Shown here piece by piece: positions 27,701 through 39,522 of a stretch of 64,000 bases of DNA (its first letter is position 1; every line of letters begins with the position of its first letter). The position numbers and the translations under genes were made by a program. This DNA is from Strix aluco. Its lineage: Eukaryota; Chordata; Aves; Strigiformes; Strigidae. The notes under the pieces are model-generated. The model had not been told where the DNA came from and searched no databases. It saw only the letters and a list, made by a program, of their open reading frames with translations. The stretch covers positions 11,507,144 to 11,571,143 of the forward strand of contig NC_133946.1 in NCBI RefSeq assembly GCF_031877795.1, in the 5' to 3' direction.

Positions 27701-30084
27701 CCCTCTTCCTCTGAAAACTAGACTGTGCCCTGAGCCTGGCTTTTGCTTTTCTGGATCACAGTGCCAGCCATGGTAAAACCAATCCTTGTTTCTCTCTACC
27801 ATGTTCATTACCAAGCAGGGAGGAAGATTTGCTCGCAGGAGGGATGTGCCTCGTAGCAGCCCTTCCAAATTGAAGGCTGCCTCCTGCTCGCCGCAGGTGT
27901 GAGCGTCTGCAGGACGAGCCTGGCTCAGTCCCAGCATCCCCAGGCAGAGCATCTCTAGGGAGGCGGACTCACACCCTTAGGGGATCCTCTGGCTTAGCAC
28001 CCAGCCCTGCTCCAGAGCCAGGCGATAAGGAATGTTCGGGCTTGCTTCCAAAGCACCTCTCTCATCCCATGCATTGGAGAGCCAAGGCACTCTGCCAGCA
28101 CCCACGGTACCACTCATGCACGACTGGGGTACTCTTCCCCTTTCTCTTCCCAATTCCTAGCAAAATGTTTTAAGCTTTTTGTTTTGGTTTGTTTTGTTTT
28201 TCCAGTGTGAGCCAAATGCCTAATATTTGTCCTAATCTCTTCTTTCAAAAGAGCTGGGTTTTACTGCAGATTTCACCCAAGGATTTGGCTGGAAGAAGAC
28301 ACAACTTGGATCGAAATGACTGAGGTCTGCTCTAGCACAGCCCAGAGCTCCTGACACAAAGGTTGTGCTGTCCTTGCCCCTGGGTTGTGCTGCCAACCAT
28401 GAAGATAACTAGCACATCTAGCATCTTCCCTCCAGACTTCAGAGCAAGTGGGCACACTTTCAGGAATGTGACATTTTATGCTTTTTGCCCCTGCAACTTA
28501 ACTTTCTTTTTAAACTAGTGCAAATCCAGAAAGGTGCCATATGTTGCAGCGAAGCACAACACTTCTCCCACCTGCCTGGTTGGACTCTGCTGCCCGGCCA
28601 AACACAGCAGAGGGGAGACACAGGCAATCTAAGCAAACCCAAGAACAGCTTAGGAGCCGAGCACTATACAGGCGGATAGAGACACAGCCACGCACATCCT
28701 GGATCTGGACGCATTGTTTGCTTAGAGTAATTTGTCCCTTGCTGAATCCCATGTTGCCATGGAGGGGTGTGTAGCCTCAAGGACAGGGCTCTCCCACACT
28801 GAGTCTGGGACTTGAATGAAACCCAGATATCTTGTCATACTGGGCATGGGGAGGTGTGTACTCCCTGCTCACAGACTGAGCCTTATAGAGAGGGATACAG
28901 CTCATTTGCACACACAGAGGCACTGGGAAGCCAGAAAAACAGAGTAAACATGGCTTTTCCCTCTGTTTTGTGCATTGCTTTAGGCACAGACCTCCAAAAG
29001 GGACCATGAGGGGCTGACGTGCTTCTGTGACACTGGGTTTATTCCAAGACAAGGATTGCTCCCTACCCTGTCCAGGGTTTGGGAATAATAGCTGAGTCCA
29101 CCTTGGGGTTTGGGAGTGGGGTAGGTGTTTTTCTGAGGCCCCAAGACCATAAGGGACTGTGGTTCTCCTTCTCCCTTCCTCTCCCAAGCCCGCCTACAGC
29201 TGCCCCTGCTCACGCCTTCCTCCCATCCCACTCTTCCCTTTTGCAGCCAAACTTACAAAATCAGGTGGTAAAGATTAAAACCACTCCTGAAACCACGCTG
29301 GGCAAGAAAGGAGCATTTAGAAGACTAATTCCTCCAATCCCCTTATTCTAATTAGGGTCCTTTCTCTTACAGACCTGAGAGTGGTCCAAAAAAATTACTC
29401 CAATCTGCTCTCAGTAGACAGCAGCGTCACAGTCAGCTCCTCGGCTTGGGGAATGCTCACCTGCAGAGGTACACGAGAAAATCTGCACTACACACATGGA
29501 CTCACACACATACATATTAAGAAAGAAAAAAAAAAATGGGGGAGGTAGAAGTTCCTGAACAACCTGTAAGCTGATTAAAGGGTATTTTATTTTTACGTAG
29601 GGAGGATTTAGCCATGCAGTTCCTAGTACCATCTGACCTCAATAAACTCCCATGCCGTCACTCGGTGCTGCCGTTGGATGGGGTCATGGCCTGTGCTGGG
29701 GCTCCTCGAAGGTCAGCTGCACCAAACAGCTCCATCGGGACTTGCGACACCATTGCTGGATGTGTGTGGTGGGTAAGATGGTCCCTCCCCAACCTTCTCA
29801 GCCTGTCTCGACCCTTGTGCACTTAGTCATCTCAAAGCCATGGACCCCAATGAGAGCAGTGCAGAGGCTGTAGGAACATTCTGGGATGTGTGTTTTGGCC
29901 AGCCAAGGCCTCCATGAAGAAGAGCAGCCCCAGCAGATCCTGAGTGGCTGCAGCAACACAGCTGGGGTCTGGACTGTGGACAAGCTGGCAAGGGATGCTA
30001 CCTTGTAAGGATTGCCCTGGATAAACACCAACCCCAAAGGCTGGCTGGGCTTTCCTGGGCCAAGGCAGGAGCAACAATGTCCAC

Positions 30085-30200
30085 GTGACACTGTAACAGC
30101 ATTTATCCAGCCTGTTCTTAAAGCTCTCTGGAGGTGGAGTCTGAATGCATCCACACTGCTCCTCCAGCCAGAAAGTCTTTTCTAATCTCCTGTATCAATT
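30085..30200 (-). mobile_element. Degraded CR1-like LINE 3' fragment
   Basis: The + strand segment gcatttatccagcctgttc with the following ttaaagctctctggaggtgg, and later agaaagtcttttctaat, resembles the reverse complement of the CR1 3' portion. Divergence is high, so limits and family are tentative. Confidence 0.5.
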
Positions 30201-33059
30201 CCTTTGAAGTGTGAATAGGAATTTCTCCCCTTCAGAACTCAGAATGACCTCCCAGAGCTCTGCGTGCTGATTTTTGAGAGTCTGCCTGCATCCTTCTTGT
30301 GGTGTGGGCTCAGGATACCTAGCTGTACGATGAAACCCTCTCTTTTTCAAAATGCAGTTTCTTGTGTCTTTTCCTCCAACACAGAAAAAGGCCAGGCTCA
30401 GGTGGTCTCCTTAGATATTGCCAAATTTGGGGCTAATACATTTAACATAGTTATAAGATGCTGTGTTTCACACTGCAGGTTTGGTGACCCCTCCCTCCCA
30501 CTGTAAAGAGGAGAAAAGAGACCTTCCTCTGTGCCACTCTCAGCTTTGATGCCCTTGGGATGATGCCATTACGTACCCTTTGATGCAGAGCCTTGGTATG
30601 GAAGTGGGGATGGCGCTTCTGTTTTGTAACCTCTGCTCACTGCCACGCACGAGGGTGTCCCCAGCCAATAGTGGGGCTGCTGTGAATAGCCCTTGCACCT
30701 GTGGCAACTGGATTTACTTAATGCAGCTCACCACAGGTCTCTCCATGCTGCACATGTCAGGCGGTGTCAAGCCTAAGCACAAGTGACTGCACAAAGATCC
30801 CGGTGGCTTTACACCTGGCAACAGCCTCAGGACAGCTCATGTCCTGCTCAGGGATGGCGCCAAGGCTCACAGATCCCTTCTCCCTCCTGCTCTGGGGCGT
30901 CTCTCCCTGCCCCTTCAAGGAGTATTGGCACACGGCCTCGGCGCTCCTTAGTGTCACCACTTTGCTGTATGTCCTGTAACCGCTGTGTTACGTCCCAGGA
31001 ACAGGCACATCACTCACTGGCAGCTGGTGGCAAGGATCAGTTCGGCCCTGACTTCTTGCAGCTTTGGGTATGAGGGCTGTGCAAGGAGCAGGGATCAGGT
31101 GAGGGCAGTAATTTCCTTTTCCTTTGCCATTCTTAGTCAATGACTGGGAGCTTTTCTCTGCAATGCTGCATAGATGGGTTAGATTACAGTGATTAATGGA
31201 TGATTTAATCACGCTTTGTGCCTGCTGGCTGCAGCAGGGGGAATCTCCACTCCCACTTTGAATGCTCACACAAATGGAGAATGGAAAAAGTGCAAATTCA
31301 CAAAGCTCCATTCAGCTGATATTGCTAAGCAGTTTTGTTTATCACTCCCATTTCCATAATGTCTCCTGATGGGAGTTTAATGTTAATTCTGGTTAAAGGA
31401 GAATCAGATGTTGTTTCAGGACTGGGGATTTGATTTGGGCTCCAGTTTATTCAGGTATAAGTTTCATCTTGCAAAAAGCTTTTGAGTTTCCTTGCATGGT
31501 CCTGAATTTCCTCATCAGCTGCATTTAGGCTCAAGCCCGTGGTTGTCACCTGCATTATGTGGCAGCAGCGCTGGACACAGCCACACTTTCCCACCCCATC
31601 GCCTTTTCACTCTGCCACTGTTGCTGCAAGGCAAACCCTGCTTTTTGTTGCAAAGTAGATAAATCAGGTTACTTAGCTCATGTTCTTTCAATCCCCAGAA
31701 GCTTTTACTCTCGTGTTACTCACTCTTTGCTGCCATCATGGGGCCACTTCTCCAGCGCAAGCTCTTCCGTGTGCCTCTTACCTAGACCCGTTTAGTTTCT
31801 CATGGCAAACGGAGTTTCCCCCAGAGCTTGGGGGCATTTCAGATCCATTGAGGTTACCGGCAAAGGACGGAAAATCACATTAGTCATTTTTAGCTCCCTA
31901 TATGTTGTTTAGCCCTTTTAAAAGAAACTTTTTCCCCTCCTTGACTTGTTCTTACATGGTCTTTCTCAGTGTAGATGTTTGGCAACACCACTAGCCCAAG
32001 CTGAAGCTGGTCACCACCAATGCAGACATAAAATATGAATCCAGAGAATATGAAGATTTAAATGCAAAGAACAAAAAGACAAGAATTTCAGATGTCACTA
32101 ATGTCACTGGGGGCTCCCAAAGCAGGGCTGGGTGCCCAGAAGAGCTTTCAGCTGCCATGGGAGAAGGATGCGACTCACACCCCATCGGCACCTGGTTGTC
32201 TAGTGATGAAATGCATTGAAAGAGGCCGTGACACTACAGCGAGCTGTATCAGAGAGATGGTGGGAGCACTGCAGGAGGAGTGCCAGATGAAGAGAGCAGT
32301 TGTTACACAAAGGAGAGGGAAATGGTTGGGAAATGCCTGCACGTGTGCAGGACTGACCGGCACTGTCTCAAAGGAGGAAATGCGCTCCCCTGTTCAGGTG
32401 GTCCTCAGTCCTGGAATGGGACCTGGAATGTCCCTGCTGTTTCTTCCCCTCCCTTTTGCAGGGGTCCAGCTGCAGCCTGCGGTCACAAGCAGTCATGCTG
32501 AGGCTGTTGCTCATCAGTGCCGGGGTTATTCTTCCAAAGGAAAGATGATGGGGAAAATCAGGTCCCTCTCGGCACTCTAGTCATGGAGACACCCTCTGTT
32601 TTTTGGGGATTTTTTTTGTAGACAAGAAAAAGTGTAATATAGCTCCTATTTCTCCAGTTGGAAGATGATTTATTTATAACGATTAATCCTTCCAAGCTAC
32701 TTTATACAACATAAAGAAGCAGAGAAAGGGCGTAATCCTATTTTCTCCCTCCATTTACATGTCACCTTTAGCAGCAGTATTTGAGAGCAACCAGCTTCAA
32801 ACCCCAGAAAAGGCAGGGAATATATTCAGGATGTTTTCTATGCATGTATAAGTATGCTTCATTCTCTGAAGCTGTGATACAATCTGTTCTCAGCAGACCT
32901 TTCCTGGCTGTGAAACCACACGACTGTGAAACCACAGCTTGAAAGGTATCGTCCCCTTGTGCTGAAGTCAGCCCTCACCCAATGTTTGCCCTAAAAAAGT
33001 GACACATTGTTTAGCCAAATTGCAGGTACACACATACACTCACTGACAGTTCCTGGCAA

Positions 33060-33400
33060 TTGCAAACAAAACCCAAGCCAGGATTAAAAAAGAAGAACAG
33101 AAGATTAAGCTTCTATCAAGAGGTAATTAAAGCCAGGAGGAGAGATAATGATGACAATCATAATGACTCAATTGGTACAGGGATGTTTGCCCAACAAATT
33201 ACTGTCATTACAGACAGAAGCAGGAATTATTACCCATCAGCAGAAATACAGTCCATCGAACTGCTGCAGATGACCTGATTGAGTTTAGAGAGTAATTAAA
33301 AGGACATTGCAGCCTGGATGCATTATTTGCTGTTAATCATGATTACTCATATTCATATGTTTACCCAAATAATTGCTTCTGATAAGGGCTGCAGATTTAT
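33060..33400. promoter_or_regulatory. AT-rich homeodomain-type motif cluster with palindrome TAATCATGATTA
   Basis: Many AATTA/TAATT cores lead to a perfect 12-base palindrome TAATCATGATTA at 33334-33345, which is two inverted TAAT half-sites. The sequence is unique, non-coding, and lies 2.5 kb upstream of SCT. The regulatory role is inferred. Confidence 0.3.
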
Positions 33401-35859
33401 AGGGGGCCATGGAGAGGAGTGGGCCAGTGGCGCATCGTAGCCGTGAGACAGCTGAGAGCCTGGAGTGACCACGGTTAGGTGAGTACGCTGTGCTGACACG
33501 GTCAGGCTGGACAGGCTGCCTTCTCCTCTCTTTCAGCTTTTGGGTGGTGGATTTTAGGCCTCTGTGACACTTTGCTGAGCCATTGCCATGAGGCCATCCA
33601 CCTCCTGAACAGCAATGCTGGTAATATGTGGGGTTTTCCTCCTCTGCATCAACCAGAGGAAAGAACAGAGCCCAAACAGCAGCTAGACCGGATGGCTTCC
33701 AGAAATACGTGGTCTATAGTTTTAGGTAGAGCACAACAATGGGCAGGAGCAAGAAGGTGCACAAACCGGCTGTGTACCAGCCTTTTGGGAAGCTCTCTTA
33801 GAGGTCCTGCTCCTCCAGGGTGGTGGGAGCCTTGATTCAGCAAGGTCTTGGGGTGCAATCTGACATTTCAGCAGTCAGACTTGTCTGCTGGAAAGGTCAG
33901 AGATGCTCCCAGGTCCTGCGCTGGCTGGGTGCACACTTGTTCAGCTAAAGGTCCAAGTTAGCTATGGAGTTTGCATTTCTTGAAAGCCAGCATCACTGGG
34001 GAGGGCAATAAAAAGCCCGGAAGTATCTTAAGAAGGTTAAACAGCTCTACTGTGACCACACTGAAGATCTACCTCCTCCCTGGGGTCTGACTGATTAAAA
34101 AAACCAATGCAACACATCATTGATACACAGGGGAAGTTCCCCAACAGCCATTACTGATCCTAGCTACTTCAGCAAGCAAATATGATCTGCACAGGGAAGA
34201 CAAAATTATGTCCAGAAAGGGAAAAGACAAGTCAATCCACTGGATTAGCAGTTAGAAATGTTATGAAGAGAGGGGAAACTCTGGAACTAGGGATGGGGTT
34301 TAAAATGGGCTCTTAAATGTGGTGCTCCAAGACAAATGTCAGCCCAGGGTTGGCACAAGAAAGGCCGAAATGCTGTGGTGAGATCCTGGCTGGGGGTCAA
34401 GGCGTTGCATGGCAGGTATTGTACAGAGGAAAGGACAGACTCAGGATCCAGGTTTCCCTTCCCTGAAAGGTGGTGTGCTCTGGGTTTGGTGGCTGTTTTC
34501 AGCTCTTCCACATCCTTCGGCTGGGAAGCGGTACTGTGGGGTCTGTTTTGTTTGGGCTCCAAAAAGAAACTGATCTTTGAAACATCCTTCTTGTTTTACC
34601 TATTCCATCCCCCTCAAAGCCAAATCTGGCAGGCAAACACAACACTAAAGCATCAGAAGTGTGTGTGAGATGAAGCTTATGGCTCCTTAATCATGCAAAA
34701 TCTCACACCTGTCTGCTCTGAAACCCCCATTAAATATTTGTGCTGTGGCTTACAGTGAATAAATTTCTGTACAAGTCCCCCCCTTGTCCTTCCTCCTCTT
34801 GCCTCTTCTCATCCTGCTGTATCTCTAGAGTAATAAACAGGCCCAGAAGGGCAGCTAGAAAGTGTTCAGGAAACTCTGACAGCCCTTTAATTCTCTTTGT
34901 ACTGTCTAGTATCAGACTAAAGTAAAACCAAAGTGGGAGGACTTTGATATTGGGTTAGCAAGTACTGTTGGAGAGTTTCCAGGACAGTGACTAAGAAAGC
35001 CAGGTTTGCTTCTTTGCAGGAGGAAGGAGGTATATTATAAATTACAGATGTGCCTTCTGTGTAATCCTTTGGGAAATGTGAGTACGCTCTTATAAAGGCA
35101 CATACACATCTCTGGAGGCACAGGGCTGCAAAAAGAGCCTGGAAACAAAAGGGAAAAACATCCAATGGCTTGTGATAAACAAAATATGCTTTTCTTTTGG
35201 TTTTATTTCTGTAAGAAGACAAAATACAGGGTTCTGCTGCTACTGAAAATGTGTTATTTCTTTTTTTCCTTCTTGAAAGATTAGAGGATAGGCACTTATC
35301 ATCCCACACAAGAGCCCTTCCCTTTCCGTGTGTGTAAATGAACTTTTATTTGGTACATGCCATTTTTTTTTGTCTGAAAAAACCTGAACAGCTTTCTCCT
35401 GGGCATCCTCTAGATATACTAGTAGCTGTCTGGGACGGATGTTTTCATGGGCACTTTAAATCTTCTCCCTGAAGGCTCAGCTCTCAGACACTTATCGTAG
35501 AATGGGGTTTATTCCATGGTGTTGTGCAGCTGATGGATTAACTCACATGATACCTCCCTGTGTATTCAAGGCATATTACACTGACTCACAGCAAACTCCA
35601 GCACAGACGTCATCTCACACAGCCAACCTCTGAGCCGTGTTCCAGGACTGTGTGGTGGCGGGATAACAACTACAAACAACTTCCAACTAACCGGCAATAT
35701 GATTTGAATTGTTCATCTTGTACATTTTAAAGAAATACTATCTTTGCTGGCAGGAATTCCTGCCTACTTTAGTTATAGTGGTGTTATTTATACAGCCATG
35801 TCTTCTGTGTGGCATGTGAACTGTACCAGACAAGGACCAAGGTCATTTGTTCTGCTGCT

Positions 35860-35866
35860 TATAAAA
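35860..35866 (+). promoter_or_regulatory. SCT: TATA box (TATAAAA) upstream of SCT
   Basis: TATAAAA lies 27 bases before the SCT start codon, which would leave almost no 5' leader. An overlapping reading is that ctttaattcag at 35874-35884 is a splice acceptor and the leader lies in an upstream non-coding exon. An AAGGTCA nuclear-receptor half-site lies just upstream (35838-35844). Confidence 0.4.
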
Positions 35867-35892
35867 CCTTGTGCTTTAATTCAGGAGAGAAC

Positions 35893-35981
35893 ATGGTTTC
35901 CCTGATGACTGGTCTGTGGCAGCTAATTATTCCCATGATTGTCCTATCACACTTCTCAGCATCTCTGCCATCCCGGGAGAG
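35893..35981 (+). CDS. SCT: SCT exon 1 (signal peptide)
   Basis: The ATG context is gaacATGG (A at -3, G at +4). There are 29 codons plus two bases, with donor AG|GTAAGC. The hydrophobic core LWQLIIPMIVLSHF is followed by SA, a good signal-peptidase site. Confidence 0.85.
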
Positions 35982-38900
35982 GTAAGCATTTCTTGTGCCT
36001 CTGCTTCCTTTTTCACTGTGGCTTTTTGTTCGAAGAGCCTGCTAGCTATAAAGTCAGCCTTTTATCTATCTTTCTTCCAGAACTTGCATCTGCTTGGCTG
36101 TTGGAATTTTTTCTTCCCTAAATTGATTTAGCTAAATGAGTGCAAATGTTGTAAACATTTTTTCTCACTTAAGAATGGAAACACTGATTTTACTTAATCC
36201 AGGAGAAAAATCAGGACCCCAAACAGATCAAACTACAGTAAAAAAACCACTCTTGAGTCTGTTTTCCTGCTAGGTCCTTATACAGGCTGATAGAGGTGGA
36301 AGTTTCTAATAGCCTAGTGAGGAAGTTTTCCTCTGTGATGGTTAACAAAGATATTTCTTTTAAACTCCTATAAGATTTTCCCTTTTTTTGTGAAACTTTG
36401 CCAAATTGGCACAAATTCTTGCCCATCTTTGTTTGGGACCCTCTTTCCTTGAGGGAGCAGTTTTAAATGCCTGTTCTTCTCTGGTCTTAAAACCATGCCT
36501 TTTCTCTTCTGCTTCCCAGGACTGAGAGACATGCTGATGGGCTCTTCCACAGTGAGCTCAGCAAGATGAATGGCAACGCCTATGTGCAGCAGCTAGTCAA
36601 ACACCTGGTGGGCCTCAAGGAGAGGTAAGGACCAGCCAAAACCACCCTCCTGGTGCATGGAAGTCTCCAGTGGGAGGTGAGAGCCCAGTAATAAGGGGAT
36701 GCCCATGGGGCTGAGCTGTTTCCAGCTCCAGAGCCAGGCTGAGCACTGGCCTCATCCAGAAGATGCCCAAGATGAAAGGAGACAGAAGAGGAGAAGGGGA
36801 GTGATACAGGGCTCCTGGGGGGGGGGGGGGGGGGAGAGAAATTTCTGTGTCTTGTGATAAGTCCCACAGCTGGAAGGAGCAGCTGTTGTACTGTATTTTC
36901 CCTGACACAGGTCCCAGAGGCACTCAGATGGACTGTTTACCAGTGAATACAGCAAGATGAGAGGAAATGCTCAGGTTCAGAAATTCATTCAAAATCTCAT
37001 GGGCCGCAAGCGCAGGTAAGAGCTCTGCTTCCTGGGGAATGGGAAGGCAGCTTGGGCCATGCAGGCTGCAGGGAGGCAGGTCTCTGCTCCAGGGAAAGGG
37101 GGGTGGCATGGCCAGTGGTTTGGAAAACTCGAGAAAAGGGCAGGCAGGCTGGGGCTGGGACTGGGACTGGGACTCCTCCTGCCAGGCTGCGCCTGGAGCT
37201 GCTGTGCAATAGCAGAGATACCCACCAGCCTGTCTTGCCTGTCACAGCCGGCAAAGCGGGACACAAACCTCCTCACTGAGGCCATTTCTAAGCATAAAAC
37301 ATTATCTATTGCATATGCATATCAATCTTAATCCATAGGACACGAAACTTTATATCAGATCACAGCCTAGGATTTTTTGTTTGCATTTTGATTTAGCCTT
37401 TTGGGGAAAGTTGTAGGTGATTTACCTACTTCAAATAAAGCACCCGAGAAACAGCAGATAAACGGGCTCTGTAACAGAATGAGGAAGACCTCTGGGTTTC
37501 ACAGTCCCCACCCAGGGCTCTGACTGCCAAACTGGGCAGGCTTTAGACATAATCATATCTATGGCCAATATGGGGTCTTGCATCCAGCTGAAATATGGGG
37601 CCACTGAAGCCACATGTACGAGCACATCATCAGTTATAGGTGGTGCACCGTGATACAACTCACAACTGCTGCTGCCCTTGCCGCTGGTATGTTATCAAGG
37701 GACAACATTGCCTGGAGAGATTTTTCTTCAAGCTCAGTCCTTTCTTGATGGCAGAGACATAGCACATTGATTCCTTCCCATCTGTTCAGGGTGCTTTGAT
37801 ATTTTCTGGGGCATGCACCACTAACAAAATCCTGGCAGAGGTAGTAGATTTTTAATTTCCAAATGCTGGAAAAAGGTACACATCCATGGATGGAAGGACA
37901 TGTCGGTACTGGGTAATGAGGCAGAGTGCAAGTGCATATTAAAACCTGTCCCTTTGCCAGCCAGAAAGCATCTGAGCCTGATTTGAAGAGGATACTTCTT
38001 TTTCTTCCTGCACAGCTATGGTGACAGTCAGCAGGTTAACAGAGCATGGACCATGCAGCAGATCCCTGGAGGGGTGAACCCGCCTTCCAGAGAGCAGCGC
38101 TGCTTTACAGCTGTGGTGGTTACACTGTTTGTTGGTTTGTGGGTTTGTTTTATTTTTTTTAAAATAATTATTAATTTTCTCTATCTAAACCAGCTCTCCA
38201 GGCCCAGCCAATGCAGATGTGCAGGGGAGAGAGGAAGAAAACAGCCATGAGGAACTTTGCTTTATGTGGTTGTACCAGAGCTTTCTAAACACCAGGTAGC
38301 TGGGACAGATTTCTCATCTCTATGGCCCTGGTCACCAAAGTTTTGAAGCCGAAAGAAGACTTTTAGTAACTTGTAAATGCCCAGTTTTTGCCCCAAGTGC
38401 AGAAATCTGACGTAATGCAGCAGATCAGAAGGGCTCAGCTGATATCCTCAAAAATAACCTCAAAAATGGGAAGGGTGGAAGATTTTTAAAATTGTCCGTA
38501 TTTTAAAATCACTTCTGCCTCATTCCCCATCAGCTTGCGAGGCACTGTCTGGGGGACTGTCATTGCTGAATTGCAGCCCTCCATCCCACAGTTTTGTACC
38601 TCCTGTCACCTTGTCAGCAGCCACACCCCCAGGGGTGGTTTGCAGAGCTAGAAAAGTGAATGCTTCAGTCTAACGGCAAGGTGGAGTGCAGCTGTGTGCA
38701 ATCTCAACTGATTTCCATGCCTGTGTTCAGGGTTATCTCTATTTCTACATGCCAAACCCGCCTGGCATTCAGTTTTGCCTTACCTAAAGCACAGCTGGCA
38801 TTGAGATTTACAGCTAAGAAGTGGCATATAAAAGCCAGTTATTAAAAATACTAAAACCCAGGGAAATGAAATAATATTTTTTTCTAATCACAGAGTTGTC

Positions 38901-39467
38901 ATCCTGGACTGAAACAATTGTTCATCCCATTCGGAAACCTAACAGTTAAAACAGAAAGCCTTTGCTACCCTGTCTTGATTCAATTAGTGATTCAAACAGA
39001 CATTTCAGGATGGGCTGTCCCAGCATCTGGACATTGTCTCTTCCTAGTGACCAACCACTTCCCATTAGACATCTCATTGTTAAATCACTAAAATTAGGGG
39101 GAATAACTGTCCCTTAGTACCTCTTGTCCCCTTAGTACCTCTTGTCCACATAGATTAAACTGGGATGGTAACACCAAGAGGCTCGTCTGTGCCTTTGTGG
39201 GGTGCCTGGCTGCAGGCAGCCATGATGTGGGTCCCTCCATCATACATCTGCTCCCTGGAGTCACCTTTGAATTTTACGAGGTGACCTTGTCACACTTCTG
39301 GCAGTCCGTGCCCCCAGCAATAACAAACTATCACTCATTTTTTCCCTTCCAACAGCCACTCGGACAGTGATGCCAGGGAAGCTGCTGCAATTACCAGCCG
39401 GTATGTTTGTCCCATCTCTAAGCAGCTGGTTGCAGACATGAAGGAAGACACAGACAGTTTCGACTGA
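35893..39467 (+). CDS. SCT: SCT, secretin precursor encoding secretin-like peptide and secretin
   Basis: This secreted prohormone of the glucagon/secretin family acts on class B1 receptors to control ductal and gut secretion. Exons 35893-35981, 36520-36624, 36911-37015 and 39356-39467 join in phase to 136 residues. Residues 1-23 form a signal peptide (MVSLMTGLWQLIIPMIVLSH...). Residues 34-60 are a secretin-like peptide beginning HADGLFHSELSKMNGNA, and residues 69-95 are secretin beginning HSDGLFTSEYSKMRGNA. The two are identical at 16 of 27 positions. Each is preceded by an RxxR furin-type site (RTER, RSQR). Secretin ends M-GRKR, the classic amidation signal; the secretin-like peptide has G-LKER, without an adjacent basic pair. 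The C-terminal peptide ends KEDTDSFD. Two-peptide SCT genes are known from chicken. CDHR5 follows in tandem. Confidence 0.93.
36520..36624 (+). CDS. SCT: SCT exon 2 (secretin-like peptide)
   Basis: Acceptor tcttctgcttcccag and donor AG|GTAAGG bound 105 bases. It encodes TERHADGLFHSELSKMNGNA and continues through YVQQLVKHLVGLKE. It has the same length and phase as exon 3, which shows it arose by exon duplication. Confidence 0.93.
36817..36834 (+). repeat. Poly-G run (18 G) in SCT intron 2
   Basis: An uninterrupted G run lies between the two duplicated peptide exons. It is capable of G-quadruplex formation and is prone to sequencing error. Confidence 0.9.
36911..37015 (+). CDS. SCT: SCT exon 3 (secretin)
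   Basis: Acceptor ttttccctgacacag and donor AG|GTAAGA bound 105 bases. It encodes SQRHSDGLFTSEYSKMRGNA, then QVQKFIQNLM and GRKR. The mature sequence agrees with chicken secretin as I remember it. Confidence 0.95.
38016..38073 (+). CDS. Candidate alternative SCT exon
   Basis: It follows an excellent acceptor (cttctttttcttcctgcacag) in phase with exon 3 and reads SYGDSQQVNRAWTMQQIPGG to a possible donor GGG|GTGAAC. The DSQQVNRAWT stretch also resembles the mammalian C-terminal peptide. Joining it to the 39356 exon shifts frame and stops after PLGQ; reading past the donor stays open to about 38250. It could be an alternative exon or chance. Confidence 0.35.
39356..39467 (+). CDS. SCT: SCT terminal coding exon (C-terminal peptide)
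   Basis: Acceptor ttcccttccaacag is in phase with exon 3. It encodes SHSDSDAREAAAITSRYVCP and then ISKQLVADMKEDTDSFD with a TGA stop. The DA...AxT...CP pattern can be aligned with the mammalian secretin C-terminal peptide (DAENSMAWT...CPSG), from memory. Poly(A) signals follow at once. Confidence 0.75.
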
Positions 39468-39522
39468 AGGTGAAAGGAAAGAAACAGCCAAGGAGACAGT
39501 TTTGCATGTATATAGCCTTGAA

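Larger units (their letters stand above)
21250..35850. other. Intergenic spacer, DRD4 to SCT (head to head, about 14.6 kb)
   Basis: No coding gene or RNA gene was recognised on either strand. It contains two ancient LINE fossils (near 22.4-22.6 kb and 30.1-30.2 kb) and two AT-rich stretches that look like regulatory DNA (24.4-24.75 and 33.05-33.4 kb). The rest is unique sequence with short, unsupported reading frames. Confidence 0.7.
35982..39355 (+). other. SCT introns
   Basis: Intron 1 (538 bases) and intron 2 (286 bases) are simple apart from the poly-G run. Intron 3 (37016-39355, 2.3 kb) contains a short GGGACT-type array near 37153-37173, the candidate alternative exon, and an 18-base direct duplication (cccttagtacctcttgtc) near 39110-39146. 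Confidence 0.75.

Noticed and set aside
32062-32580. 172-codon + strand frame between DRD4 and SCT
   Set aside because: No domain, ordinary composition and several equally long random frames nearby.
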